The notes under the pieces: generated by a model | Databases searched by the model: none | What the model saw: only the letters and a program-made list of their open reading frames with translations | Told to the model about the DNA's origin: nothing | Shown here: positions 36,226-49,409 of the stretch, in pieces | Position numbering within the stretch: position 1 is the first letter of the stretch | How the letters are laid out: the number at the start of each line of letters is the position of its first letter | Position numbers and translations under genes: made by a program | Source of the DNA: Takakia lepidozioides | Taxonomy: Eukaryota; Streptophyta; Takakiopsida; Takakiales; Takakiaceae | Assembly (NCBI GenBank): GCA_030704615.1 | Contig: CM060732.1 | Location: 58,077,053-58,141,052 of the forward strand | Length of the DNA: 64,000 bases | Direction: 5' to 3'

Positions 36226-38557
36226 ATGGTGAAACAATCCTCCATGTGCGAAGCGCGTCGGACGTACAATGAAACGTATGACTCTGATGAGTGGGAAAAT
36301 CTCATATGCGAGGCTCACTCAGAGGCAAGGGTTGAGGAGCCCGGTGATGATAATAGGAAGCCATTCAAGTGTATCCACTGTCTTAAGCAATATAAAGATA
36401 AGAAGAAACTTAACATTCACAGGATAAATGGCTGTGATGCTGCTGTAGGAAAGGGTGGGCCTAAACTGAAAATGTACCCTATTTTTTAAAAGAGGCAGAG
36501 GCACATCATGGAGGCTGTTCTTAGTAAGCACGGGATGAAGCCTCCTTCTTGCAAGTTGATGAAGACGAGGGTAGAATGCGAGGAGACGACGGCAGAAGAG
36601 ACTACACGAAACCTAAGCGCAGGAAGCACACGAGTCTTCGGAAGGAGCCGGGAGTGGACCTTGATGATGATGATGACGATGACGATTTCTAGTTACAGGA
36701 CGCACCACCTGCGCTGCCATAGCAGACTGTTAGACCTCAGCGCATTCGAAAGGACTCATTGGACGCACCTCTGCCATCACAGGAAAGTCTTCCATCAGAG
36801 CGCATTGTAAAGTCTACGTTTGTAGGACCTCATGCCGTGCCGCAGCAAAGTCTTCGACCCGAAGTGCACGTTGGAGTTGCATCTTCAGGTAGACAAGATG
36901 GCAGACCTCCAGTGCACATTCTGAAGTCCACACCCCATGCACCGCTAAGTAGAGAAGAGGCCAGGGAAGGCTTTGTCAAGGCGTCGTTGCTACTGACCTC
37001 GGATATTGTTGTGCCTCCCATACCCGCACCTGTTTCATGCCCAGGACTGACCTATCTGATGAAGTTCGACTTGTTGCCTGACGGATTTCCATCTCTGGAC
37101 GAGCCTTCTTTTCTCAATCATCTTGTGGCTCTTATTGGGAAATTTGAGTTCGGGGACCAAATGATGGGCAACGCTTTTGGTCAATGGTGGCTTAAACGAC
37201 GGGTAACACACCTTCTTCTTGGCCTGCACCTTCATGGTCACAACTCCTTCTTTGATTATGCATGTCTTTGCATTTTGTCTGCAGTTGCCTTTCAAGTTTA
37301 GGGTTTTTGGTTAGTCTTCCTCTATTACTGACCAGCTCCATGACTCTGCAATGGCGGGGGAGCAGTTTGATGCACCTCCAGAGGAGAAGACAGCTGTGGA
37401 AAATGTGGTGGACTTATTTGCCATACGTCCTGGAGTAACTCGTGACCATCCCGCTCAGTTGGCGGAATGCTAACTGGTGATGGCACATCACAAGTATGCC
37501 ATGGCATTGCTGGATTTCGAAATGAAAGGATTTGCAGCCCAGTCTGAGTTGGAGGCTCGTAGAAGGCAGTTTGTTGACGACAACACCCTCTGTACCAAAT
37601 TGTTGCAGCAGGTGAGATCCCTGAGTTACCCCCCCCATATGTTCACACATTCTGAGGATGAATCTGATAGGTTGATGGTCATTCTTGAGGCTGCTCGCCA
37701 CCACGCTCCACCTCCAAACATTCCGCTTTTCAGCAGGGTGTTCCGTCAGGTTTGGATGTCTCACGTTCACAACATGAAACCTATGTCAATTCCCCAATAC
37801 TCCATCTTGTTAACTCTGCGAAATCATCTTCTCAACACAGAAGATGGCCAGTGTGCCATTACAAATGTGGGTGAGAATTTCCTGGAGATTGGATACTTCC
37901 TATACAGAGGCATGCCCCCATACGAGGAAGCCCAAACCCAGGTGTGTGAAGGACTTGCAGCCCTTCGGGGAGTGCAGAAAGAGGACTGCAAACACCTTTT
38001 TGAAGATCTGCATGGTTTCATGCGCGAGGTCCGATGCAGGGCTGTGCGTGACCTCGCCGTTCTGAATCCTATTGCCTTCAGAATATTGTGGTGTGGGAGT
38101 ATACCAACTGATGGTGCAGGGGGCAAGAAAAAAGCCTTGAAGGACTTCAATGACATTTTGAGGCATTGGGAGGATGTCGAGATGGGCTGGCTTCCTTGTC
38201 CACCAGGTGTGTATTGCCCTTACCATGGTTCGTGCTACTGCATTTCAGTTCCTGGTGGTTCTTAACAATGTCCCTGGTGTTGTTCTCATTTCATTTCTTG
38301 TCACGGCCACATTTTCACAATGTCGATGTTGGTGTGCAGGCTGTCTTGACTACAGGGAATCCAGCCTACATGACAAACTTGAGGCTGCTCAACAAATCCT
38401 CCATGAGGTCCACATTGAGAGGCTCCCAAGGGATGAGGCACGTTTCTGCATTGCCAAGTGTGGACATAAGGAGACGGTTGTCCCTGAACCGCAGTCAAGC
38501 ACACTCGTTCACCTGAGTACAAAATACAAACATGGGGGCACTCATTTTGGCCGCTAA
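36226..38557 (+). CDS. Zinc-finger/helical-domain protein of element 2 (unrecognised family)
   Basis: Plus-strand counterpart of the element 1 gene. The first block (36226-36488) has FKCIHCLKQYKDKKKLNIHR with C-x2-C, His and a following Cys (HRINGC), a CCHC-like finger; it ends at a TAA (36486-36488) and continues in another frame, so an intron or a shift is present. The second block (36759-37301) is a Pro/Ser-rich linker with PHAVPQQSLRPE and LTYLMKFDLLPDGFPSLDEP. The third (37477-38210) is helical, with RGMPPYEEAQTQVCEGLAAL and RDLAVLNPIAFRILWCGS. The last (about 38340-38557) has SLHDKLEAAQQILHEVHIER. Order and spacing mirror element 1, though identity is low. Exon joins were not all resolved. 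It is followed at once by the Ulp1 gene on the same strand. Confidence 0.6.
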
Positions 38558-38558
38558 C

Positions 38559-40255
38559 ATGGCATGCAATTCCACACCTTCTGATGAGGCCAACAATGTC
38601 GTGGTAGAACATGTGTTGTCGGATCCTGTCTTCCCTCAGGCCCAAACGATCCTGCCTGCTGAAGAAACTTGTGGCGACATACAGTGCCCACAACCAGGTC
38701 CCATGACTCAACTTGAAATGGAACTAAGCGCCACTCAAGTATTTCTTGGATTGTGTCAACCGCCTCCCCCTATGGCCTCTTTCACTTCAGAACAAACCCT
38801 CTGTGACATAACTGAGTTCCAAAGTCCACCACCCCTTAATATGCGATGTCCCACTGATGAGGGTGCTATTGTACATGCAGTAAGCACTGTCGGATCTTCC
38901 GTGACCCCAGCTAACTCAATGCTTAAACATGGGACAGAGCCTCCCACCCCCAATGCGATGGTTCTCGCACTGCCTTCGCCCATGCGACCTTACCACATCT
39001 TGTTTGATGGTGCTGATACACCTCACAGTACAGAGGCTACTACACGATTTCCTGGTGATGTACATGGCAGCGTCCGGGCAATGAATAAAAATGCAACCAC
39101 TGCCACCTTTGCCAAACCCAAGCCCATCCATACCATGGTTGCTGCCAAGGCAAAGGATGCGTTGCCCCAACCAGCACTTGCATTAAACCATGTCTAGGTA
39201 TCCAGTGCCATTGTGGTTTTTTAAATGTTAACGGTCTCTCCTCTCTAGATTGGAAATGGTGTATGTACGACGTTGCACATGCATTGACATATTGGGCTCC
39301 TGGATGTGCAGGATACATGAAGGCCTCGAAAACGTATTGTGAGTTGCGACGCATGTGCACCCTTTTTCATGCATGATATGGTATACCTTCCATCCACAGT
39401 TTGCAAGTGGCCCGCATGTGCATAATTATGTGGGCGGATTTTCATAGCAATGAGATATGTGCCTTTTTTGCAGGCGGGCCAATGGTGCAGTGGTGGCAAA
39501 AACACATGACATATGGTTTTTGAAGGGCTCTCGGGTTTCGCAAGTTCCTCTTAGACTAGAAGATGCAGATGACTTGCTCTCTGCAAGGGGGTGGATTAGT
39601 GACCGTCTAATGGACTTCTGGGTGTCAGTTAAATTACTGTCTCTTCCTGAACATGTGTGCAATAAAATCCGTGTTGTAGATAGCTTCACATGGATATGCC
39701 TTCCTGATCATTGTGCAAAGCAGGCAAATCAAGTTGACTTTGTGCGGATTTGGATGCAAAGACAGTTCCCCTTCTTCAGGATGAAGGTGTTGAAGCCCTT
39801 ATTGTGCCAATTTTATGCAAGTGAGTACAATGTGTATGCATTTCTACCTTCTTGATGCCGTACCTTTGAAGAAGGCCGTGCTCCATTGCTACATGTGGAC
39901 TAACCTGTTGTTTGTTGCCCCCCTGTGCAGTGACCATTGGAATCTAGTTATCTTGGAACCGTCTCGCTACCTTCACTTGAATAGCATAAGAAGTTTGCAC
40001 AAGTACCATGCTTTCAAGCCATTGTTTGCTACTTTCTGGGCCATGGTCAGAGGAATCAGCCCTGAAAGCCCCCAGTGGAAGGATGCAACTGACCTCAAGT
40101 GGTGGTTCTGCCCACCTGTTCCACAACAGGCCAACACATGGCAGTGTGGTTTGTTTGTAGCTCATTACATTGAGCTGTACTTAGTGCAAACGTACTTGAA
40201 TCCACAACCTGGTGGTGCAGGCCCGGTAAGAGGCAGCTGCTCGTGGTTTACATGA
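38559..40255 (+). CDS. Ulp1/SENP-type protease of element 2, catalytic Asp replaced by Asn
   Basis: An N-terminal block (38559-39197) is a Pro/Thr/Ser-rich disordered region without the KGDT repeats of element 1. The catalytic block starts after the acceptor TTTTTTGCAG (39474): ARGWISDRLMDFWVSV is the Ulp1 substrate-groove segment. The next exon (about 39931-40255) has His in DHWNLVIL, then HLNS where an active enzyme has HLDS, and Cys in TWQCGLFVAHY with upstream Gln in VPQQANT. The His and Cys are kept but the triad Asp is Asn, so activity is likely lost or weak. The first catalytic exon joins the next in phase only with the donor at about 39836. The product may be read together with the preceding gene. 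Confidence 0.7.
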
Positions 40256-42554
40256 TCATTTGCCGCCTATTTTAGTTGTGGACGTTCATGTGCTCGCGCA
40301 ATGTGCTGAATCCATGTATCAGGTAGAATGAACATGAATATCCTTATGAAAATTGTATGAATTTCTAACAATGATCATTGTTTGTTCATTGTTTGCTTTT
40401 GCATTCTTTGTTCTTCTTTCTTTGCAGCTCACATCAGACTAGTTCCCTACTGAGGCCGTGCACGATAAAAGGTATGAACTTCAAGACATTATTTTGCACG
40501 AGCTTGACGGTCACCCGAGCCTCCATATGCAGTGTCCAAACCCCCACACAAAGTTGGAGATTGCAGCAGCCCTCTCCTCCCTGTGGCCACCACTCCAGCT
40601 CCCCTCACACGCAGACGGTGTAAACGAGCCTTGAAGAAAGTCGGCAAAGCGTTGTGACATTGGATACAATTGGCTACAGAAAGTATTATTTATTAATTGT
40701 CTACCTTTCTGCGTTGATTTTTGTGGTCTTTTGCTTCCCACAACTGTGTCTTATTCTTTTTACAGGCAGCACATTTTCGACCGTCAGTGCACGTTCTCTG
40801 CTTTGTTTTGCAAGTTCACTTCAGTCCCTCTTTCCTACCCCCAGTCAGCCCTTCTCTACATTGGGGTATGCTATTTCGGGGTGTCTCTTCCTTCTCTCTA
40901 ATGTTTTCGATTCAAGGGCATGTTGTTCAACATGATGGCAGCCAATGGGATCCCCCACAATATTAACACGTTCACTTCACAGTGTCACATTACTGTTCCG
41001 TTTCCTTGCTTACATGTATTGTGCAGTGACATAATGCCCAATACTGAAGACTATGACTGTTTCAACAAGTATATGTTGAGAAGCACTGGTAACTGGGGTA
41101 TTTCAAAGTAGCTCCCTACATGCAACACATGCCTACATTGCATATACAAGCAAGCCAGGAACTGCATGTAAAGGAAATTGGTAACACATGCACATACCAT
41201 TCCATGCAACAATCGTAAATGGGCACAATGCACACCCCAGTGCAATCAGTCTTCAAGTCAATCACATGAATGTTATCGTGCTGGTACCAGTGTGGCAATT
41301 GGTCTCTCAGCAATGATATTTAATATAACTCGTGCCAAGCACCTGTGCTCTACACGCCACGAGGTCCAGTGTGTTGCACAATGGTGAATCAACGAAGTGT
41401 ACAGGGTTCTCTATGCGTGCCATTCGGATTTCCATAGTGATATATACACAGAGGGCACCTGATATCAGGCTCGGAAATAAACTCCACAACAGCATGATGG
41501 TTGTCTATAATGCGCACCAACCGTGATTGCACCAACATACGAAATTCGGGACGTTGTGGTCCATACATTTCCATGTCTATGGCACAATGTTTGAACACAT
41601 GGGCCTCTCCATCCCCCATCTCTCTTTGCCGTTGTCTTTCATTCAAACACATGAAAGGATTGAAAATGGTGATGTTTCCTCTCCTCGTATACCTGCTCTC
41701 CTCCATCTTCACCGAAGCCTGTGCACTTCTCTAGAACAATGGTGCCCGTCAACCAAAAAAAAAAAAACTGTTCAAATGTCCTTTCATACTTTGGCCCCAA
41801 TTTGTACCCATCCCTATCTCCCAATGAATATACACTTCTTCTACTTCATCCACTTATGTGTTCTGATTTCAGGGTGCACAAATGCAAGCCTGCCTTGCTA
41901 GCATCATGGGAGCTGCAAAATCATTCCTTCTGAATTTATAACTTCCCATGTGACCTGTATGTAGAAGGGTAAGTGACACATAAGAAACGTCCCTTCCCTT
42001 CTGCTAATTGCTTTAGGCCAATTGAATGTAATCTTGAAGGTATCACCCCAGGTAAGGAAGATTACGAAAGCAAACAATATTATGCATAAATGCCTATTGG
42101 TTTCATATGCATTTAATTAAATCTCAGCAAGTTCTGTGTGAACATATGGATGACTGTGGGTTGAAGGGTGCCTTTACCAACTGTCAGGTACCCTTCATAA
42201 TTGAATTTCACTTCACCCACAGCCCTCTTGAAGCTGGGGGACAAACACATGCAATCAGACCACACCATGCTTGCTTCAGCAGCATTTGTTCAAATCTTCA
42301 GCATGGAACATGCACATTTGCATGCATGCCCCTTATGCAATTTTGGTGCAAACGAGGCAGTACTGAACGACCAAGCAGTTCCTCTAGTTCAGCAATACTT
42401 ATGAACTGCCCCACAAAATCCAGCCTCAGTTTTTGAAAGAGCAAACACATGCACTCAATTGGATCCCCACCTTAAGCCGCCGACCGTGTCTTCTATGAAG
42501 CATTGTCAATTACTTCTCAGATTTTGGCATGGACGATCCTGCCCCACCTACAAG
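40256..42554. other. Non-coding interior of element 2
   Basis: No supported gene. Several short open frames overlap on both strands without recognisable domains. Confidence 0.35.
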
Positions 42555-43237
42555 CTAAGCTAAGAGGGCTGGACTGACTCTAAGAGCACCCAAGTCTGGC
42601 ACCAGCTCATCCATGGCAAAAGTCTCATCGATGTCGGTTTTGTCGATCAAAAAAGCAGTAGTGGGAATGAGCCCCAACGACCAACTAACACTATGCTCTC
42701 CTCTCTCAACCCTATACTGCTTCTTTAGTCGCACTGTAAAGCTACCCTTCACCATCACGTTAGTTTTTATACCAGCGAGGGCTTCTTCAGGTCCACAATG
42801 GGGACCTTGGATAGGAACCCGGTCTCGTCTGCCTCCACAATGTTGAAGATCTTCTGAGGACTCCGCATGTTCACCTCCAACCACAAGTACTCCCTAGAAA
42901 TCCGAGCCTTCGTGGTTGTGTCCACATGAAATCCTTTTACCTGTGCAGCACATGCAATCACATTCCAAATACACAAAGGAACCCCCATAGTAACATATTG
43001 CATAGCATATAACTTTGGGGCATTCGGCTTGTACAAAAACACTATTCCTTCCAGACACACTGATTTCTCCATGCTGGAACCAAACAAAATGTTTGCAACG
43101 ATAGTGCGTATCCCTGCCAATCGTGGCTGCAGCACATCCGAGATATCGCGGGGATCTTCAATGGCAACTTCAATAAGACTGCCATTCGTACCTGAATAGT
43201 ATGCCATGACCTGAGTTCGTAATGAAAAGCAGCCCAA
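42555..43237 (-). CDS. Unrecognised protein-coding segment inside element 2
   Basis: The minus-strand frame 43237-42767 encodes 156 residues with a globular look (VMAYYSGTNGSLIEVAIEDP, EGIVFLYKPNAPKLYAMQYV, CIWNVIACAAQVKGFHVDTT). It continues after a one-frame change near 42770 (LAGIKTNVMVKGSFTVRLKK) to a stop at 42555. An intron or a single shift could join them. A further minus-strand frame at 43359-43616 may be an upstream exon. No family is recognised. It may be a captured host gene or an element gene. Confidence rests on composition and length only. Confidence 0.35.
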
Positions 43238-43619
43238 AGGAAGTTGGAAACCCCGGTACCAAAAACAAACGCCCTGAAATGTGTCTGCCTTTGCCCAAAC
43301 TTAAGCACGAGTGTGCTTTTTCAGTTGTGACTTAAGCTGCGATTGAACATATGCTAGTTTAAATGCGGTCTGCCAGGACACCAACGACTAGAGCTACGAA
43401 ACCGCCAACCCTGCTACACTGCCACCCTCGGCCCAGACCGATTGGGAAAGCATTCATCAACATTCCGAAAGCAAAATCTTCATGAGGACGCTTAACCAGC
43501 AAACGTCTCGAACGAGTGAGGTTCACCTCCACTGTATACTGCCTCCTTAAAAAACAATGAAGATATACATTACTGATTTTGGGAACTGAAGAAACTAAAT
43601 ATATGTCGCTTCCCATGTT

Positions 43620-45572
43620 TCACTGTTTTTTGGGGCTTTCAGGCAGATGGTCACATAAGCAGCTGTTCCGAGTGCAAGAGTCGGAATATTATCGGATGGC
43701 GCGAAGGCTATAACCTATGCAGCCTTAAGAAAAGAAGAGGAGGAAAATGCAACCTCACTTTCTCAAACATCACAGACATTCAATTCATGAAATGCACTCA
43801 ATTCCGATTCTCACCGGCGGCAGCAACTGGATTCCGTTTCGCAACAAAGATCAACCTCATCGATTGCCGCTCCACATGAAGGCCAAGCAACCAAGCTCCA
43901 TATGACACGTTTTCTCCACAATACTCGTGTAAACAGACATTGCATCATCACAACAGGGACCGTAAGAAGATGAACTTGCAACTGAGCAGAGTACACAATG
44001 ATCTGCAACGGTTCTGTGGACATACCAACGCCATTAGCCATAATACTGTCCAACTGAAACAGCCTCCACAGGTACAGTCAAGCACACCTTCCTCTTATGT
44101 GCCAAAACAACATGAGGTTTGAGGAAGAGACAGACGGATGATGATCTGCGGATGAAAGGCAACTGAGAAAAGAATGGATGGACAATCATGTGTAACCGTG
44201 CATGCACACATATTTCATCCGTCGATGGGATGAACAGCGGCAGAACATGAGGGTTGAGGATGATAGTGTCGGATGATGGTTGGGGGATGAAAAGACAACT
44301 AACAGAAGAATGGATGAAACTTCATGTGTCCATGCGGACGTTACAGACTTCATCGTTCCATGGGATGCACATTGGCGATCCAAATGGGGCATTTGAGGAA
44401 ACAGTTGTTCCCGTATCTACCTTCATTGGAGTCTTTCTTTTACAGAATTCAGGACTTATGCCTCCAGACCTGAGGTCACAGTGTCACACGATTATATCCA
44501 CGGTCTGTACCATTTTCTGAACCATGGTTCTCACAGTTATGTTCTCAATGGTGATTTGTTATGCTTCGATTTCGCAGCAGGTCCTGTTGCTGGTAAAATA
44601 TGTAAATTGTAACCTGGCATGGACATTCTATTCCGTGACACACAAGCCAACCCAACCCCATGCAAACTAAGATTGTCGAAGTCTTCGCCACTCCCTCTCA
44701 CATGCAAAATAAGAGACTACAGATGTGAATTGAGTAACACTACAACATGTTATGGACACAAAACCTCAATGCATCTGGTATTTTAGGGTTCCTGTTCATA
44801 CTGCCACTTGCATTCATATTGGGCCATGTACAATGTTGCAAATTCATTCCGTATGGGTTACTGATATCGTGTTGGAATGGTAGCGTTATACTGTAAATCT
44901 GACACGTTGTTACACATGAATTGCACAAGAGCAGGACAAGCTGAAATCTGAAAAACCTATGTGCATCTTCAAGTTGGTTGTTTTCTTCGAACTGTGACGA
45001 GCATTCACATTAGCGCTTCTAGAATGTTGAGCACAAGAAGAACAATGTATTCATTGTGTATGTGTACATAACAACATTTTACAAAGCTAGGTTCATTCTC
45101 CAGCGACAAAGACTTTACTTAACCTCAATTGAATAAGAGGAGAAGAAGTGAAGCTGATAAATCCGACAAGGGGATGACTACACAGAACGGATGGATGACA
45201 AACGGATGCAAATGCCATGTGTAACGGTGCAGCCGTTACACAGTGCAACCCTCGATGGGATATACATAGGTGCTTTTTCTGCTGGTGGGGAGTTCACGTT
45301 CGTCCCACCGAGAGCTTGTGGAAGAGCAGGTTGAAAAATTGAATATAAGCACAGGGTCATTCTGTGTTTCATGTGATTCATCGTTGTTTTTCTTCACATC
45401 ATCTCTTTCAAGAGGGAGTATCAGGAAGTTATGTTGTTATCTTAGGGTTACCCAAGTCGTCTCCTGTATACATTGTTTTCCTGGTGTTCTTCTAAGAAAG
45501 TCATAGCTCTTTGGAGTCATCTTCTCCACACACTATAGTTTTTACATATTCCGAGGAGACTACTCTATCAAG
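43620..45572. repeat. Element 2 interior with three degenerate copies of a 100-bp repeat
   Basis: Near-copies at about 44130-44235, 44240-44350 and 45170-45270 share GGATGGATGAMA-like starts, the words CATGTGTAACSGTGCA or CATGTGTCCATGCGG, and CGATGGGATRNACA. No gene supported. Confidence 0.5.
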
Positions 45573-46063
45573 TTGAGGGTTGCAATGGGATTTGGGGCGG
45601 GTGTAGCTTTCAGGCTCCGCAAGATTTATGCAAGATTTGAAGAATTGCCAGCCCACATACCCATGAGGTCATCTTGCGCCTTCTTGAAAAGGTGCAAATG
45701 GAAGAGGGGTAGGACAAAGTGTGGGTTTACAAAATCCAGGGAGGAGTCAGGACAATGACAATCCACATGGGCGACCTGAAGTGTTCCTACACAATGGATG
45801 AAGAGGAGCAAGGAGCTGTGGTTTTGTGCCATGTGCTGTTAGGTTTCATGGACAGGCTTGTGTTGAAGACCTGGCACCACAAAAGCAGCCGCTATGAAGG
45901 GGAGGGTGTTGTGGATTGGGGGTACCATGTAGATATGGGAGAGGGATGGGTACAAGAGTTTCTGGAACTCATCCCAGAAAGTAAGAGGGGCATAATAGTC
46001 GTAGACCCCTCTAAGGGGTTTTTGGAGGATGAGGTCCGCAGCTATGCAAGACTGAATGGTTAG
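45573..46063 (+). CDS. Unrecognised open frame pair inside element 2
   Basis: The frame 45719-46063 encodes 114 residues with a natural-looking composition (MDEEEQGAVVLCHVLLGFMD, GWVQEFLELIPESKRGIIVV). The preceding frame 45573-45758 overlaps it and may be its 5' part after a shift or splice. No family recognised; it could be a captured gene fragment. Confidence 0.35.
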
Positions 46064-46229
46064 AGATTGTAAGACTCTCCTGTTTTCATTGAAGACCTGG
46101 TACTGGCTGAATTCATTGCACCAGACTCTCGCTTTGTGCCTCCCTATTTTGGGGTTTGTACATGAAAGTCGGCTTCAGACATATAGTACATGCATGTTGT
46201 AACAATTACTTCTCTCAGAGTTGGTATGA

Positions 46230-48440
46230 GTTGAAGACTCTTGGTTCAGGCTTTCCTTCATTCCTCTAGAAAGTCCTTCACACATGCATGAATTTGCTGA
46301 GTGTGACCCGCCCAGCAATCATACCCCAACATGATCAGGGCTTTAGGCTCGGCCTCCAGAAAGTTTGTGAAAGTGGGTGAAAGTTGGTGAACAGAGGTGC
46401 AGGGAGAGACTATGTTTGATATGGTACTGAATACTCTCAGACGTTGCTTGCCATAGCGTTGTGGCCATAGACCCCGCATCCATTCTTGGGCAGAAGAAGA
46501 GGCGATAGACCTACCTTCATGAGGGGTTCAGTCCAGTTGTGGGACTTATGTTGGTATACAAAATTGGTTCAGGAGATTGTTGCAGCTTTCTCATTCCTCT
46601 AGAAAGTCCTTCATACATGTATGAACCTGCTGGGGGTGACCTGCAGCTAACCAAGTTTTGCCCAGCCCCCTTCCAACGGACCGGCCAGACTACACTAGAT
46701 GATGTGAGACTATATGTTGTCCCACCAGTACTGTTAACACCACCAGATCTGCCCTACACTAGCACCTGCATTAACACACGTACCAAATTCATGGTAATTT
46801 CCCCCCTCCACACTCCCTATCTCTTGCCTTACACCAGCTTAACACACCCTACTATCTGTACTACATACATGCCTCAGAGCTGCTATGTTACCCAGTACAT
46901 TAAGGTCTTCTTTGACACCCATAAACCCATACTACCCTCTCATATAGAGGACCCTCTTGCTCATCTTCAATCTGCAATCTGCCCTCCCTGTTCCCTAGCT
47001 TCTACGCCACTAACTACTGGTACTACAGCCCCCTCTCCCTGCAGCTTACAACATCCTTGAACGCTGCTGCCCACACATTTAACCACCCACCCAGGTTCCA
47101 CAACACCTCTAGCTCATGTATCTCTACTCTCCTTCTCACTCTCTCTCTCTCTACTAACAACCTGTTTCAACCAATGGTCATGTGGTAGCTAAATTGGTTG
47201 CATGGCCCTCTTACCTGGGGCAAGCCCATGATCCCCTCCCAATGCTGTATCGCTGCCCCCACAGCTCCCACTGCTTCACACCCACACAGACACCATATCA
47301 TTTGCCACCCCCCCCCTCTTGGAAATTTGGGCTGCTCCATCCATTCTCGCATCCATTCATGGGCAGAAGAAGAGGCGATAGACCTACCTTCGTGCGGGGT
47401 TCAGTCCAATAGTGGGACTTATGTTGGTATACAAAATTGGTTCAGGAGATTGTTGAACCTTTGCTTCGTTCCTCTAGAAAGTCCTTCACACATGCATCAA
47501 CTTGTTGAGGGTGACCTGCCCAGCAATGATACCCCCACATGGCCAGGGTTTTAGACTCAGGAAGGATCGCAGTTTCTTAAACCTCTTGAAAGTTGGTGAA
47601 CAGAGGTGTAGGGAGCAGCTATGTTCGACATGGTCCTGAGTACTCATGACACGTTCTTTGCCATAGCGTTGTGGCCATAGACCCCGCATCCATTCCTGGG
47701 CAGAAGAAGAGGCGATAGACCTACCTTCGTGAGGGGTTCAGTCCAGTAGTGAGACTTATGTTGGTATACAAAAATTGGTTGAGGAGATTGTTGAAACTTT
47801 GCTTCATTCCTGTAGAAAGTCCTTCACACATGCATCAACCTGCTAAGGGTGACCTGCCCAGCAATCAGACCCCCACATGGCCAGGGTTTTAGACTCACCC
47901 TGGATCGCAGTTTCTTAAACCTCTTGAAAGTTGATGAACAGAGCTGCAGGGAGAGACTATGTTCGACATTGTTCAGGCTTTCCTTCATTCCTCTAGAAAG
48001 TCCTTCACACATGCATGAATCTGCTGAGTATGACCTGCCCAGCAATCAAACCCCAACATGGCCAGGGCTTTAGGCTCAGCCTCGACAAAGTTTGTGAAAG
48101 TGGTTGAAAGTTGGTGAACAGAGGCGCAGATAGAGACTATGTTCTTGCTAGTCCTGAGTACTCACGAGACGTTGTTTGCCATAGCGTCGTGGCCATAGAC
48201 CCCGTATCCATGGTTGGGCAGCAGAAGAGGCGATAGACCTACATTTGTGAGGGGTTAATCCAGTACTGAGACTTATGTTGGTATATAAAATTGGTTTAGG
48301 AAATTGTTCAGGCTTTCCAGATTTCCTGCAGAAATCCCTCCGCACAAGCATCCATCTGCTGTATACCCCAAGAGGAGCAGGGCTTTAGGCCGAGCCTCCT
48401 GATTTTCAATGTTGGTGAACAGAGGTGTCAGGAGTATGGT
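46230..48440 (-). repeat. Tandem array of a 340-bp unit, about five copies, one interrupted
   Basis: The marker word CCTCTAGAAAGTCCTTCACA (or close) recurs at about 46265, 46602, 47472, 47813, 47989 and 48330. Spacings are near 340, one is half that, and one is enlarged by a 0.7-kb insert (46650-47340). Each unit has GCGTTGTGGCCATAGACCCC, GAAGAGGCGATAGACCTACC and GTGGGACTTATGTTGGTATA. Related single copies lie in the HER2 and AAA-ATPase introns and beside the PPR pseudogene, so it is a dispersed family that became tandem here. Confidence 0.85.
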
Positions 48441-49400
48441 CCTGAAGATGGTTGCTCACTGATGAGAAAACCCCAACACTGAGTGATTCCAACAACTCCC
48501 AGCATGTGTCATTCACTATTGTCAAGTTATTTTACCACTAGTGTGAAACTAGCTAGGAAATAGCTAGCTTTTACATATTGACATTTGGGATTGGCCCAAG
48601 TGTCAATCCAGGGGTCAAGGCAGATTTAGGCCCTGGAGTGGTTATCTTCACGGCAAGCGCGGGAGGCTCATCTTTCTCGAGTTGAGCCTCACCGCGCCTA
48701 GCTATGGCGCCGTAGTGTGGATTCCCCATGGCGTGGGGTGCATTTGGCTTGACTTGTATTTGAGTGATGAGGTTATATATGCATGAGTTTAGGCTTCAGC
48801 TTTGTGAGCTTGCATGGGCTTGTGCTTGTATTCTTCTTCTTTATCACTCGAGAAAGATGAGCTCATATCTGTGAGTGCTAGATACGAGTTAGTTGTAGCA
48901 CTTGTGGTTTTTGCTTGAGAATGAGAGAAACCAGGTTGTTATGCAAGGAGCACCATGGAGCTCTTGGTTGTTAGAAGCGAAGGCAATGTGGGTTATGAGG
49001 TGGTAGACCTTGGCATTCGATCTTCAGCTTCAGAGATGAAAGCACCATGCTGCAGGATTGCAAGACCAAGCGAAAGGGCTGATTTGGCTTGGGGCAAATC
49101 AGTGCACTTTGTGGAGTATGTTGAGATTGGTTTTCAATCTCGAGCTTCAGCATTGAGAGGGCTCTTGTCATGGCAAGAGCAGGGCTAGAACATGAACTAA
49201 GAGGTGTGGCAAGGCCATGGAATGTGCACCTAGGGTTTCAGAGCTTGGAAGAAGAGCTCTTGCACCACAAGAGGAGTGTCTTGTGGCTAGAAATGTAAGC
49301 ATTAGGGTTTCAGGAGCTTGGTAAGGGCTGTGGAGTGCTTAGTCTTGTCTTAGAGAGCATCAAGGAGCTAAGGAGCCAAGATAGGGGGCTGATACCTCTT
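48441..49400. other. Non-coding interior of element 2
   Basis: No gene is supported. The open frames at 48955-49188 on both strands are repeat-like (recurring AGCATTGAG/AGGGTTTCAG words). Confidence 0.35.
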
Positions 49401-49409
49401 GTGTGAAGA

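Noticed and set aside
46539-47060. Plus-strand frame of 173 aa
   Set aside because: It starts in the 340-bp repeat and runs into a pyrimidine-rich insert with Pro/Thr/Tyr bias and no domain.
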